From contig NZ_LR130785.1 of NCBI RefSeq assembly GCF_900626135.1, positions 1,583,241-1,647,240 of the forward strand: a stretch of 64,000 bases of DNA, written 5' to 3'. Source of the DNA: Senegalia massiliensis. GTDB taxonomy: Bacteria > Bacillota > Clostridia > Tissierellales > SIT17. A program made the translations under genes and the position numbers. Below the pieces are notes generated by a model. It made no database searches and was not told the DNA's origin. It was given only the letters and a program-made list of their open reading frames with translations. Positions 8,378 through 17,613 of the stretch are shown piece after piece; the first letter of the stretch is position 1; each line of letters begins with the position of its first letter.

Positions 8378-8980
8378 ATGTCTAAAGGATTATTAGTTGT
8401 TATCTCTGGCCCATCTGGTGCTGGAAAGGGAACAATATGTAAAGAATTATTAAAGGAATTAGATTTAAATTTATCTATTTCTGCCACTACAAGGGAACCA
8501 CGAAAAGGAGAGGTAGATGGTACTAATTACTTTTTTATATCTAAAGACAAATTTCAAGATATGCTTTTAAATAATGAATTTCTAGAGCATGCAGAGGTAT
8601 ATAATAATTATTATGGTACACCAAAAGAATATGTATTTGACATGTTAGAGGAAGGTAGAGATGTATTGTTAGAAATTGATATTCAAGGTGCACTTTCTAT
8701 AAAGGAAATATATCCTGATGGAGTTTTTATATTTATACTGCCTCCATCAATGGAAGAACTTAAAAATAGAATAGAAAAAAGGGCAACAGAAACAAAAGAA
8801 GCAATGATAAAAAGGTTAGATGCAGCATATAAAGAATTAAAGTATGTATTTAAATATGATTATGGTGTATTAAATGATACTGTTGATTCTGCAGTTGATA
8901 ATATTAACTCCATAATTAAAGCAGAAAAATGTAAAGTTAATAGACAAATACATTTAATAAAAAATATAGAGGAGGCTTAA
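8378..8980 (+). CDS. gmk: guanylate kinase
   Basis: Phosphorylates GMP to GDP with ATP; essential for GTP supply and for recycling ppGpp precursors. The P-loop is GPSGAGKGT at about residues 11-19; the GMP-binding region contains TTREPRKGEVDGTNYFF, followed by EHAEVYNNYYGTP. 200 residues is the normal length. GAAAGGAG precedes ATG 8378. The rpoZ start is one base beyond the stop, so the two are translationally coupled. Confidence 0.97.
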   Translation: MSKGLLVVISGPSGAGKGTICKELLKELDLNLSISATTREPRKGEVDGTNYFFISKDKFQDMLLNNEFLEHAEVYNNYYGTPKEYVFDMLEEGRDVLLEIDIQGALSIKEIYPDGVFIFILPPSMEELKNRIEKRATETKEAMIKRLDAAYKELKYVFKYDYGVLNDTVDSAVDNINSIIKAEKCKVNRQIHLIKNIEEA

Positions 8981-8981
8981 A

Positions 8982-9200
8982 ATGTTATATCCATCGGTAA
9001 ATGATATTTTAGAAAAAGTTGATAGTAGATACACTTTAGTGTTATTAGTTTCAAAGAGAGCAAGGCAATTAGTTGATGGTAATAAACCATATATTGATAT
9101 AACTACTAATAAACCAGTTAGTATAGCACTTCATGAACTTGCAGAAGATAAAATCACATATACTAGATCTGATGATATGAAGGAACTTACTAAAGAATAA
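8982..9200 (+). CDS. rpoZ: RNA polymerase omega subunit
   Basis: 72-residue omega subunit that clamps beta' during polymerase assembly. The conserved core is NDILEKVDSRYTLVLLVSKR followed by ARQL (about residues 7-30), which contacts beta'; the usual AxHELAEDKI stretch is near residues 46-58. The AGAGGAGG ribosome site lies inside the end of gmk. Position between gmk and coaBC is the standard Firmicutes arrangement. Confidence 0.95.
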   Translation: MLYPSVNDILEKVDSRYTLVLLVSKRARQLVDGNKPYIDITTNKPVSIALHELAEDKITYTRSDDMKELTKE

Positions 9201-9216
9201 AATAGAGGTGATGAGA

Positions 9217-10398
9217 TTGTTAGACGGTAAAAATGTTGTGTTAGGTGTTACAGGTGGAATAGCTGTATATAAAGCTTGTGATATTGTAAGTAGATTAAGA
9301 AAATTGAAAGCTAATGTAGATGTAATAATGACAAATTCAGCTACAAAATTTGTATCTCCTTTAACTTTTTCATCTATGAGTCAAAATCCTGTCACAGAAA
9401 GTATGTTTAAAGAACCACAACAATGGGATATAGAACATATCAGTTTGGCACAAAAAGCAGATGTGTTTTTAGTAGCTCCAGCAACAGCTAATATAATTGG
9501 AAAAGTTGCAAATGGAATAGCAGATGATATGCTATCAACTACTATTATGGCTACAAAGGCTAAAGTCATATTCGCACCAGCTATGAATACAGGTATGTAT
9601 TTAAATCCTATTTTTCAAGAAAACATGGAGAAGTTAAAGAAATTAGGATATGAGTTTATTTCTCCAGGTGAAGGCAGACTTGCTTGTGGAGATATTGGTC
9701 CAGGTAAACTTGCTGATCCTCAACAAATAGTACAATATGTTGAAGAGTATTTGAATTTAAATAAAGATTTACTTGGTAAAAAAATTCTTGTTACAGCAGG
9801 ACCAACTATTGAGTCTATAGATCCAGTAAGGTATCTTACTAATCACTCTAGTGGTAAAATGGGATATAAAATAGCAGAAATGGCAGAAAAAAGAGGTGCA
9901 GATGTTGTTCTTATTAGTGGTCCTACACATTTAGATAAGCCTAAAAATGTGAAAGTGATAGATATTATGTCTACTGAAGAAATGTATGAACAAGTACTAA
10001 AATACTTTAATGACAGTGACATATTAATAAAATCAGCTGCTCCTTCTGATTATAGACCAGTTAAATATAGTGATAGTAAATTAAAAAAATCTAATGAAGA
10101 TTTGGATATAAAATTTGTTAGGAATCCAGACATTTTAAAAAAATGTGGTGAAATAAAAAAAGAACAGAAGATTATAGGTTTTGCCGCTGAATCTAATGAT
10201 TTAGAAAAATATGCTTTAGAGAAACTAAAAAAGAAAAATTTAGATATGATTGTTGCAAATGACATATCTAAAAAAGAATCAGGGTTTAAATCAGATAATA
10301 ATAAGGTTATATTGTTTAAAAATGATGGTTCTAAAGATGAATATCCTTTGATGAGAAAAGAAGATTTAGCAAATATAATATTAGATAATATTAATTAA
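9217..10398 (+). CDS. coaBC: bifunctional phosphopantothenoylcysteine decarboxylase / phosphopantothenate-cysteine ligase
   Basis: Two steps of coenzyme A synthesis in one chain. The N-terminal flavin decarboxylase (CoaC, about residues 1-185) has GVTGGIAVYKACD, the active-site His in EHISLAQ, PAMNTGMY and GRLACGDIGPGKLADP with the catalytic Cys. The C-terminal ligase (CoaB, from about 188) begins ILVTAGPTIESIDPVRYLTN. GTG 9208 and ATG 9211 are in frame but lie inside the ribosome site AGAGGTG (9204-9210); a TTG at 9217 is 6 bases behind it and fits the homologous N-terminus, giving 393 residues. Last gene of the yicC operon; a strong terminator follows. Confidence 0.95.
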   Translation: MLDGKNVVLGVTGGIAVYKACDIVSRLRKLKANVDVIMTNSATKFVSPLTFSSMSQNPVTESMFKEPQQWDIEHISLAQKADVFLVAPATANIIGKVANGIADDMLSTTIMATKAKVIFAPAMNTGMYLNPIFQENMEKLKKLGYEFISPGEGRLACGDIGPGKLADPQQIVQYVEEYLNLNKDLLGKKILVTAGPTIESIDPVRYLTNHSSGKMGYKIAEMAEKRGADVVLISGPTHLDKPKNVKVIDIMSTEEMYEQVLKYFNDSDILIKSAAPSDYRPVKYSDSKLKKSNEDLDIKFVRNPDILKKCGEIKKEQKIIGFAAESNDLEKYALEKLKKKNLDMIVANDISKKESGFKSDNNKVILFKNDGSKDEYPLMRKEDLANIILDNIN

Positions 10399-10429
10399 AA
10401 TTGAAGCTAGTTTTAGCTTCAATTTTTTA
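10397..10429 (+). terminator. rho-independent terminator after coaBC
   Basis: AAAATTGAAGCTA (10397-10409) pairs perfectly with TAGCTTCAATTTT (10414-10426) around a GTTT loop, followed by TTAG. Confidence 0.85.
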
Positions 10430-10478
10430 GCTATAATCTGTTATACTATATATATAATAATGTGAAAGGCTGATATGA

Positions 10479-12956
10479 TTGGATTTGTATGCAGAAATAA
10501 TAGTAGATAATAATAGTACTGAGACAGATATCCTCTATACTTACAGAATACCAATAGAAATTCAAGATGATTTAAAGATTGGTATGAGAGTTATCGTGCC
10601 TTTTGGGATTGGTAATATGTTATTACAAGGACTAGTAATAAAGATAAAAAGCAATATAGATTTCAATAAAAATAAATTGAAAGATATTGTAGAAGTTGTT
10701 GATAAGGAACCTATTCTTTCTTCTAGTCTTATAGAATTGGGTTTGTGGATGCGAAGAGAGTATTTAGCTCAATATATTGAAGTTTTTAAAACTATAATGC
10801 CTACAGGTATAACTAAAAAAGTAAAACAATATATTTATCTTGTTGATGAAAATATAAACATAACAAATATTAAATCTAAAAATCAAAATAAAATTATAAA
10901 ATTTTTATTTGATAATAATGGTATAGAATTTGAAGAATTAAAGAAAGTACTTAAAATAAGTAATATCAATTCAAGTGTGAAATCATTAAAATCAAAAGGT
11001 ATTATAAAAGTAGAAAATAAAATTGAACAGGATATAAACAAAAAATATGAAAAAGTTGTTGTGAAACTATTTAAAAATTTAGATATTCCTAAGATATTAA
11101 ATAGGTTAAATAAATTAGCAAAAAAACAAAGGCAAGTAATTTTATTTCTAAAAGATTATAAAGAAATAAAATTAAAAGATTTAACTAATTTAGTAGGTTC
11201 CTCTTATAGTACAATTAGAGCATTAGAATCTAAAAATTTAATATCTATTATAGATAAAGAAAGCCCAAGACAAGTTTTAGATAAAAACTATAAAAAAACT
11301 GAAAATATGGAATTAAATAAAGAGCAAACTAAATGCTATAATATAATAAATAAATCTATAAGTAGTGAAAAAAGCAATAAGTTTTTGATACATGGTGTAA
11401 CAGGAAGTGGTAAAACGGAGGTTTATATACAGCTTATAGAAAATGTAATTAAGAAACAAAAGCAGGCAATAGTATTAATACCAGAGATTTCTTTAACTCC
11501 ACAAACTGTAGAGAGATTTGTAAGTAGATTTGATAACAATGTTGCAGTTTTACACAGTGGATTATCTTTAGGAGAAAGATATGATGAATGGAGAAAAATA
11601 AAAGAAGGTAAGGTTGATATTGTAATTGGAGCTAGATCTGCAATATTTGCACCTTTTAAAAATCTTGGTATAATAATAATAGATGAGGAGCATGAAAATA
11701 GTTACAAATCTAGTATTAATCCAAAATATGATACTATAAAAGTAGCAGAAAAAAGATCTGAATTAGAAAGTGCAATACTTGTATTAGGTTCAGCTACACC
11801 ATCTATAAATACTTATTATTTGGCTGAAATGGGCAAATATGAGTTGCTTCAAATGAATAAAAGAGCAAATAAACAAGAGATGCCTAATGTAGATGTTATA
11901 GATATGAGAGAAGAATTAGAAAATGGAAACAAAACAATTTTTAGTACTAGACTATATAATGATATAATAACTAATTTAAAGGATGAAAGGCAAATAATCT
12001 TATTTTTAAATAGAAGAGGATTTTCAACGTTTATATCATGTAGAGAATGTGGTTATGTTGAAAAATGTCCAAGTTGTGATGTTTCCTTGACTTTTCATAA
12101 AAAGAAAAATTGGTTAAAATGTCATTATTGTGGTTTTGCAAAAAAACCAGTTGAAGTATGTCCTAAGTGTGAAAGTAAGTATATAAGGTATTTTGGTATT
12201 GGAACACAAAAAGTAGAAGAGATGGTTAAGAAAACATTTGAAAATATAAATGTAGAAAGAATGGACATTGACACCACTAGTAAAAAGAATAGTCATGAAG
12301 AAATATTAAATAGATTTAAAAATAGAGAAATAGATATTTTAATAGGAACACAGATGATTTCTAAAGGGCTTGATTTCCCAAATGTTTTATTGGTTGGGGT
12401 AATAGCAGCTGACCTAACTTTAAACTTACCTGATTATAGAGCTTCTGAGCGTACATTCCAATTACTTACTCAAGTTGCAGGAAGATCTGGTAGAGGTGAG
12501 AGAAAAGGTAACGTAGTTGTTCAAACCTATGACCCAAATCACTATAGTATAATATATGCTAGAAGTCATGATTATATAGGTTTTTATAAAGAGGAGATAA
12601 AATTAAGAAAAATATTTAATTATCCTCCTTTTGTAAATATAATTTCAATAGTGTTTTCTGGATTAGATGTAAGAGAATTAGAGAGTATTACAAAACATAT
12701 CTCAGATGCTATAATAAAAAATATAAGATACAAAAATAAGGATTTTGATGTATCGAATAATATATCAAAACCAATGCCTTCACCTATCCCTAAGATTAAG
12801 AATAAATATAGATGGCAGATGATTATAAAGGCAAGTGATGGAGAATTAAAGGTGATAAAAAATATAATTTACTGGGTATGTATAAAAAATAAATATAATA
12901 TACCAATAGATAAAATAAAAATAAGTATAGATATAAATCCAAATTCAATAATGTAA
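10479..12956 (+). CDS. priA: primosomal replication restart helicase PriA
   Basis: 3'-to-5' DExH helicase that recognises abandoned forks and reloads the replisome. The DNA-binding domain occupies about residues 1-105; the Walker A motif GVTGSGKTEVY starts near residue 306 and DEEH is at about 402-405. The zinc-binding module (about 521-565) has eight cysteines in CxxC pairs (CRECG, CPSCD, CHYCG, CPKCE). Motif VI is QVAGRSGRGER. 825 residues is normal for Clostridia. The start is a TTG at 10479 behind AAAGGCTGAT; no ATG in frame lies near. def follows 19 bases later, so priA heads priA-def-fmt-DUF116. Confidence 0.97.
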   Translation: MDLYAEIIVDNNSTETDILYTYRIPIEIQDDLKIGMRVIVPFGIGNMLLQGLVIKIKSNIDFNKNKLKDIVEVVDKEPILSSSLIELGLWMRREYLAQYIEVFKTIMPTGITKKVKQYIYLVDENINITNIKSKNQNKIIKFLFDNNGIEFEELKKVLKISNINSSVKSLKSKGIIKVENKIEQDINKKYEKVVVKLFKNLDIPKILNRLNKLAKKQRQVILFLKDYKEIKLKDLTNLVGSSYSTIRALESKNLISIIDKESPRQVLDKNYKKTENMELNKEQTKCYNIINKSISSEKSNKFLIHGVTGSGKTEVYIQLIENVIKKQKQAIVLIPEISLTPQTVERFVSRFDNNVAVLHSGLSLGERYDEWRKIKEGKVDIVIGARSAIFAPFKNLGIIIIDEEHENSYKSSINPKYDTIKVAEKRSELESAILVLGSATPSINTYYLAEMGKYELLQMNKRANKQEMPNVDVIDMREELENGNKTIFSTRLYNDIITNLKDERQIILFLNRRGFSTFISCRECGYVEKCPSCDVSLTFHKKKNWLKCHYCGFAKKPVEVCPKCESKYIRYFGIGTQKVEEMVKKTFENINVERMDIDTTSKKNSHEEILNRFKNREIDILIGTQMISKGLDFPNVLLVGVIAADLTLNLPDYRASERTFQLLTQVAGRSGRGERKGNVVVQTYDPNHYSIIYARSHDYIGFYKEEIKLRKIFNYPPFVNIISIVFSGLDVRELESITKHISDAIIKNIRYKNKDFDVSNNISKPMPSPIPKIKNKYRWQMIIKASDGELKVIKNIIYWVCIKNKYNIPIDKIKISIDINPNSIM

Positions 12957-12975
12957 TTAATTAGGAGGAATAAAA

Positions 12976-13425
12976 ATGGCAATAAGACAATTAAGATTTG
13001 TAGGAGATCCAATATTAAGAAAGAAAGCAAGAAAAATTGAAAAAATAGATGATAGAGTTTTAACATTATTAGATGATATGGTAGAAACTATGTACAAAGA
13101 AGAAGGAATAGGTCTTGCTGCACCACAAGTTGGTATTTTGAAAAGAGCTATAGTTATAGATATAGGTGAAGGGCCTATGAAAATAATAAATCCAGAAATA
13201 GTGCATGAACAAGGAGAGGTAATAGATATTGAAGGATGTCTTAGTATACCTGATGAATCAGGGAAGGTTAAAAGACCTGAAAAGGTAAAGGTTAAGTATC
13301 AAAATGAAGAGGGAAAAGAAGTAATAGTTGAAGCGGAAGAATTGCTTGCTCGTGCATTATGTCATGAGATTGATCATTTAGATGGAATACTATATATTGA
13401 TAAATTAGAAAAAGAAGAGGAATAA
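12976..13425 (+). CDS. def: peptide deformylase
   Basis: Metalloenzyme that removes the formyl group from nascent proteins. All three family motifs are present: [10 protein letters not shown] (about 44-53), EGCLSIP with the metal-binding Cys, and HEIDHLDG with two metal-binding His and the catalytic Glu. 149 residues places it in the short type 1 class. The AGGAGG ribosome site precedes ATG 12976. fmt, which adds the same formyl group, begins 2 bases after the stop. Confidence 0.98.
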   Translation: MAIRQLRFVGDPILRKKARKIEKIDDRVLTLLDDMVETMYKEEGIGLAAPQVGILKRAIVIDIGEGPMKIINPEIVHEQGEVIDIEGCLSIPDESGKVKRPEKVKVKYQNEEGKEVIVEAEELLARALCHEIDHLDGILYIDKLEKEEE

Positions 13426-13427
13426 AA

Positions 13428-14354
13428 ATGAATATAATATTTATGGGTACACCAGATTTGGCTGTGCCAGCACTTGAAAAATTATATAATGAAAATCATT
13501 CTATAGATTTGGTAATAACTCAACCTGATAAAAGAAAAGGTAGAGGAAAAAAGATATTACCTACTCCAGTTAAAAATAAAGCCAATAAATTAGATTTAGA
13601 AGTTTTTCAACCAAAGAATGTAAACAGTTTAGAATCTATAGAAAAGATAAAGAAACTAAACCCAGATGTAATAGTAGTTGTTGCATATGGACAGATACTA
13701 AAAGAAGAAATATTAAGCATACCTAAATATGGTTGTATAAATGTTCATACTTCACTTTTACCTAAGTATAGAGGAGCAGCTCCTATTAATTGGGCTATAA
13801 TTAATGGGGAGAAAGAGACTGGAGTTACAACTATGATTATGGAAAAAGGACTAGATACAGGAGATATGCTTTTAAAAGAAAAACTTATAATAGATGATGA
13901 ATTAACTGTAGGAGAACTTCATGATAATTTAATGAATATGGGAGCAGATTTGATAGTAGAAACATTAGAAAAAATTGAAGATTTAAAACCAATACCTCAA
14001 GATGATAATTTATCGTCATATGCTCCTAAGATGGATAAGACAATTGGGAAAATAGATTGGACTGAAACCAAAGAAAAAATAAAAAATCTAGTAAGAGGAA
14101 CAAATCCATTTCCAGGCAGTTATAGTTATTATAAAGGAAAGAAGTTTAAAATCTATAAAGTTGATATTGATGAAAAACTATATAGTGGGAAGTCAGGACA
14201 AATAACTGATGTGAATAATGATGGTATATTTGTAAAAGTAAGAAATGGTACTATTATAATAAAAGAAGTTCAATTTCCAGGAAAGAAAAAAATAAAAGTA
14301 AGTGAATATATTAAAGGAAATGAAATAGAAGTTGGAACTATACTAGGTGAGTAA
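13428..14354 (+). CDS. fmt: methionyl-tRNA formyltransferase
   Basis: Transfers formyl from 10-formyl-tetrahydrofolate to initiator Met-tRNA. The N-terminal catalytic domain (about 1-190) contains FMGTPDLAVPALEKL, the catalytic stretch with NVHTSLLPKYRGAAPINWA (Asn, His) and GLDTGDML with the catalytic Asp; the C-terminal OB-like tRNA-binding domain covers about 205-305. 308 residues is typical. It directly follows def and is followed after 15 bases by the DUF116 gene. Confidence 0.97.
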   Translation: MNIIFMGTPDLAVPALEKLYNENHSIDLVITQPDKRKGRGKKILPTPVKNKANKLDLEVFQPKNVNSLESIEKIKKLNPDVIVVVAYGQILKEEILSIPKYGCINVHTSLLPKYRGAAPINWAIINGEKETGVTTMIMEKGLDTGDMLLKEKLIIDDELTVGELHDNLMNMGADLIVETLEKIEDLKPIPQDDNLSSYAPKMDKTIGKIDWTETKEKIKNLVRGTNPFPGSYSYYKGKKFKIYKVDIDEKLYSGKSGQITDVNNDGIFVKVRNGTIIIKEVQFPGKKKIKVSEYIKGNEIEVGTILGE

Positions 14355-14369
14355 GTTGGATGTGATACT

Positions 14370-15116
14370 TTGAATGAAGAAAAGAGTTATATAAAAGTAC
14401 TTTCATATATAATGTTAGCAACATTATTTATATTAATTCTATCATTATGGATTGGATTTAGTGAAAATATTACTTTAGTGAAAATATCAATGTTAATTTT
14501 TGGTTCAATATTTACATTTATATTAATTAGTATATTAACCATAATAATATTATCAAAAAAATTATTTCAAAATAATAATTTAAGTAATATTCAAGCAAAA
14601 ATTCTATACTATTCTATATCATTTTTTTATCCACTATTAATATTTACAGCAAAAGTTACAAAGGTAGATAAAAATAAAATTAGATTAATGTATACTAATA
14701 TAAATAATTTGCTTATTAAAACAAAAAACATAAAAATAAAAAAAGAAAATTTATTAATATTATTACCACATTGTATTCAAAACTCTAAATGTCAATTTAA
14801 AATAACTAATGATATAAATAATTGCAGAAAATGCGGTAAATGTGATGTAGATGAAATACTTAGATTAAAAGAAAAATATGATATTAATGTTGTAGTTGCT
14901 ACGGGAGGAACATTAGCTAGAAAATGGATTATGGATATAAAGCCTAAAGCTATAGTAGCAGTAGCTTGTGAGAGGGATTTATCTAGTGGTATAAGTGATA
15001 TGAAAGGATTACCAGTATTAGGTGTGCTTAATGATAGACCTAATGGTCCCTGTATAGATACAAGAGTAAGTATAGATAAACTAGAAGAGGCTATAAAATT
15101 TTTTATAGGTGAATAA
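14370..15116 (+). CDS. DUF116 membrane-anchored cysteine-rich protein
   Basis: Uncharacterised DUF116 family protein, 248 residues. Two hydrophobic segments (about 11-30 and 38-64) and a third weaker one (about 78-92) anchor the N-terminus; the rest should be cytoplasmic. The conserved C-terminal domain carries LPHCIQNSKCQFK, CRKCGKCDVDE, VVVATGGTLARKW, AVACERDLSSG and LNDRPNGPCIDTRV, so at least seven cysteines are arranged as if to bind a metal or an iron-sulfur cluster; that is inference. It starts at TTG 14370 with a weak GGATGTGAT site. It is regularly found between fmt and rsmB in Clostridia. Function unknown. Confidence 0.85.
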   Translation: MNEEKSYIKVLSYIMLATLFILILSLWIGFSENITLVKISMLIFGSIFTFILISILTIIILSKKLFQNNNLSNIQAKILYYSISFFYPLLIFTAKVTKVDKNKIRLMYTNINNLLIKTKNIKIKKENLLILLPHCIQNSKCQFKITNDINNCRKCGKCDVDEILRLKEKYDINVVVATGGTLARKWIMDIKPKAIVAVACERDLSSGISDMKGLPVLGVLNDRPNGPCIDTRVSIDKLEEAIKFFIGE

Positions 15117-15122
15117 AATTTT

Positions 15123-15147
15123 AAAAAGGGGATTAACCCCTTTTTTT
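15123..15147 (+). terminator. rho-independent terminator after DUF116 gene
   Basis: AAAAAGGGG (15123-15131) pairs with CCCCTTTTT (15137-15145), loop ATTAA, then T. It separates priA-def-fmt-DUF116 from rsmB. Confidence 0.85.
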
Positions 15148-15174
15148 AAAGTATAATAATTATTGGAGGTTTTC

Positions 15175-16515
15175 ATGAAAAATAACGCTAGAAAGATAGC
15201 AATTGAAATTCTTGAATTGATTGAAAATGAAAAAGCATATTCAAATATTGAAATAAATAAAAAAGTTAAATTATTAGAGGATATAAGAGAACAAAATTTT
15301 GTTAGAGAGTTAGTGTATGGTGTATTAGAAAATAAACTTTATATTGATAATATAATTTCACAATTTTCTAATACGAAAATAAATAAAATTGATAATATTA
15401 TATTACAAATATTAAGAACGGGAGTTTATCAAATTTATTTCATGAAAAATATACCTGATAGTGCTGTTTGTAATGAAGCAGTTAAAATTACAAAGAATAA
15501 AAATAAGAAAAGACTTTCAGGATTTGTCAATGGAATCTTACGGAATATATCCAGAAATAAAAACAAAGAGTTTTTACCTGATAAATCAACAAAACTAGTA
15601 GATTATCTTTCTATTAAATACTCTCATCCAAAGTGGATGGTGAAACATTTTATTGATGATTATAATGAAGATTTTACTGAAAAATTACTAAGTTTCAATA
15701 ATGAGAAACCTCCATTAATAATAAGGGTAAATAGATTAAAAATTGATAGAGAGAGTTTAATGAATAAATTTATGGACTATAATATAAAAACAGAAAGAAC
15801 TAAATATTCTAAGGATGGACTAGTAGTTCATAAACCTAAGAATATAACAGGTTTAGAAGAATTTAAAAAAGGTTTTTTTACAATACAAGATGAATCTTCT
15901 CAACTTGTAGCTCAAATAATGAATCCTAAAGAGGGAAGTAATGTGATTGATGTTTGTAGCGCACCTGGAGGTAAATCTACTCATATTGCTGAATTAATGA
16001 ATAACAAAGGGTCAATATTATCTAGAGATATATTTAAACATAAATTAAATCTTATTAAACAAAATTCTAAAAGACTTGGAATAGATATAATTAATACTGA
16101 AAATTTCGATGCACTTAAATTTGATAAAAGAATTCAAGGTTCTATGGATTATTGTTTGGTAGATGCACCTTGTTCTGGATTAGGGCTTTTAAGAAGAAAG
16201 CCAGATATAAGATGGAATAAAAGTAAAGAAGATATAGATGATTTGTCAAATATTCAATTGAATATTCTTAAAGTAGCTTCAAAATATTTAAAAAAAGATG
16301 GTATACTAATATATAGCACATGTACCATATCTAAAAAAGAAAATACTCACGTGATTAATAAATTTTTAAAAGATAATATAAATTACAAATTAGAAAAAAT
16401 TGATAAGTTATATTTTGAAGGTAAATCTATATTAGAAGAAGGACATATAACTTTATTACCTAATATTCATGGAACTGATGGTTTTTTTATTGCAAAAATA
16501 AAACGTATAAGATAA
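15175..16515 (+). CDS. rsmB: 16S rRNA (cytosine-967 C5) methyltransferase
   Basis: Methylates C967 of 16S rRNA using S-adenosylmethionine. It has an N-terminal NusB-like RNA-binding domain (about 1-140) and a C-terminal methyltransferase. The SAM loop is DVCSAPGGKSTH; the two catalytic cysteines lie in DAPCSGLGLLRRKPDIRW and YSTCTISKKEN. The frame has a TTG at 15163, but it overlaps the ribosome site GGAGG (15165-15169); ATG 15175 is correctly spaced and gives 446 residues with the family N-terminus (MKNNARKIAIEIL). rlmN follows after 56 bases. Confidence 0.95.
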   Translation: MKNNARKIAIEILELIENEKAYSNIEINKKVKLLEDIREQNFVRELVYGVLENKLYIDNIISQFSNTKINKIDNIILQILRTGVYQIYFMKNIPDSAVCNEAVKITKNKNKKRLSGFVNGILRNISRNKNKEFLPDKSTKLVDYLSIKYSHPKWMVKHFIDDYNEDFTEKLLSFNNEKPPLIIRVNRLKIDRESLMNKFMDYNIKTERTKYSKDGLVVHKPKNITGLEEFKKGFFTIQDESSQLVAQIMNPKEGSNVIDVCSAPGGKSTHIAELMNNKGSILSRDIFKHKLNLIKQNSKRLGIDIINTENFDALKFDKRIQGSMDYCLVDAPCSGLGLLRRKPDIRWNKSKEDIDDLSNIQLNILKVASKYLKKDGILIYSTCTISKKENTHVINKFLKDNINYKLEKIDKLYFEGKSILEEGHITLLPNIHGTDGFFIAKIKRIR

Positions 16516-16571
16516 ATAATATTAAATATGATATAATATTTTCAAATTAATATAAAGATAGGAGAATATAT

Positions 16572-17603
16572 TTGGAAAAAATAGATTTAAAGTCTTTAAA
16601 TTTAAGTGAGTTAGAGAGTATAATGAATACTTTAAATGAAAAAAAATTTAGAGCAATGCAATTATTTAAGTGGATACATGAAAAAAATGTAAACAATATA
16701 GATGAAATAACAGTTTTTTCTAAAAAATTAAAAGAAAAAATGTCAAAAGAATATTATATTGGAAATATAAATATATTTAAAAAGTTTAAATCTAATATTG
16801 ATAACACTATAAAATACTTGTTTGTTTTAGAAGATGGAAATATAATTGAAAGTGTAAGAATGAAGTATAAACATGGAAATTCACTGTGTTTATCTACTCA
16901 AGTAGGGTGTAAAATGGGATGTGAATTTTGCGCTTCTACTAAGCAAGGACTAATAAGAAATTTAAGTGTGTCTGAAATATTAGATCAAGTTTATAAAATT
17001 AAAAAAGATATTTCTGACGAAATTAGCAATATTGTTCTTATGGGGACAGGTGAACCACTAGATAATTATGATAATGTAATTGATTTCATGAAAATTATTA
17101 ATAATAAAGATGGTCTAAATTTAAGTATGAGAAGTTTAACATTATCAACTTGTGGATTGGTAGAACAAATTTATAAATTATCAGAAGAAAATATACCTAT
17201 AACATTATCTATATCACTCCATTCTGCATTTGATGAAGATAGAAAGAAAATAATGCCTATAGCTAATAAATATAGTATTGATGAAGTTATAGATGCTAGT
17301 AAATATTATATAAAAAAGACTAATAGAAGAGTTACATTTGAATATACTTTGATTAAAGATATAAATGATAAAGAAATTGATGCAAATAAACTTTTGGACT
17401 TATTAAGTGGAATGCTTGCACATGTTAATATTATTCCACTAAATCCTATAAAAGAAAGTAATTTAGAAACTTCAAACTATGCAGAACGCTTCTTAAAGTT
17501 ATTAACTAAAAAAGGGGTAAAAGCAACTATTAGACGAGAAATGGGTTCTGATATTAATGCTGCTTGTGGTCAACTAAGAAATGATATATTAAATCTTGAT
17601 TAG
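16572..17603 (+). CDS. rlmN: dual-specificity 23S rRNA A2503 / tRNA A37 C2-methyltransferase
   Basis: Radical-SAM enzyme that methylates C2 of A2503 in 23S rRNA and A37 of some tRNAs. The [4Fe-4S] cysteines are C113, C117 and C120 in CKMGCEFC. The methyl-carrying Cys is near residue 336 in NAACGQLRN, and GTGEPLDNYDNV is the conserved SAM-contact stretch. 343 residues is usual. The start is TTG 16572 behind AGGAGAA. prpC begins about 10 bases after the stop. Confidence 0.96.
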   Translation: MEKIDLKSLNLSELESIMNTLNEKKFRAMQLFKWIHEKNVNNIDEITVFSKKLKEKMSKEYYIGNINIFKKFKSNIDNTIKYLFVLEDGNIIESVRMKYKHGNSLCLSTQVGCKMGCEFCASTKQGLIRNLSVSEILDQVYKIKKDISDEISNIVLMGTGEPLDNYDNVIDFMKIINNKDGLNLSMRSLTLSTCGLVEQIYKLSEENIPITLSISLHSAFDEDRKKIMPIANKYSIDEVIDASKYYIKKTNRRVTFEYTLIKDINDKEIDANKLLDLLSGMLAHVNIIPLNPIKESNLETSNYAERFLKLLTKKGVKATIRREMGSDINAACGQLRNDILNLD

Positions 17604-17613
17604 GGGGATTTTT

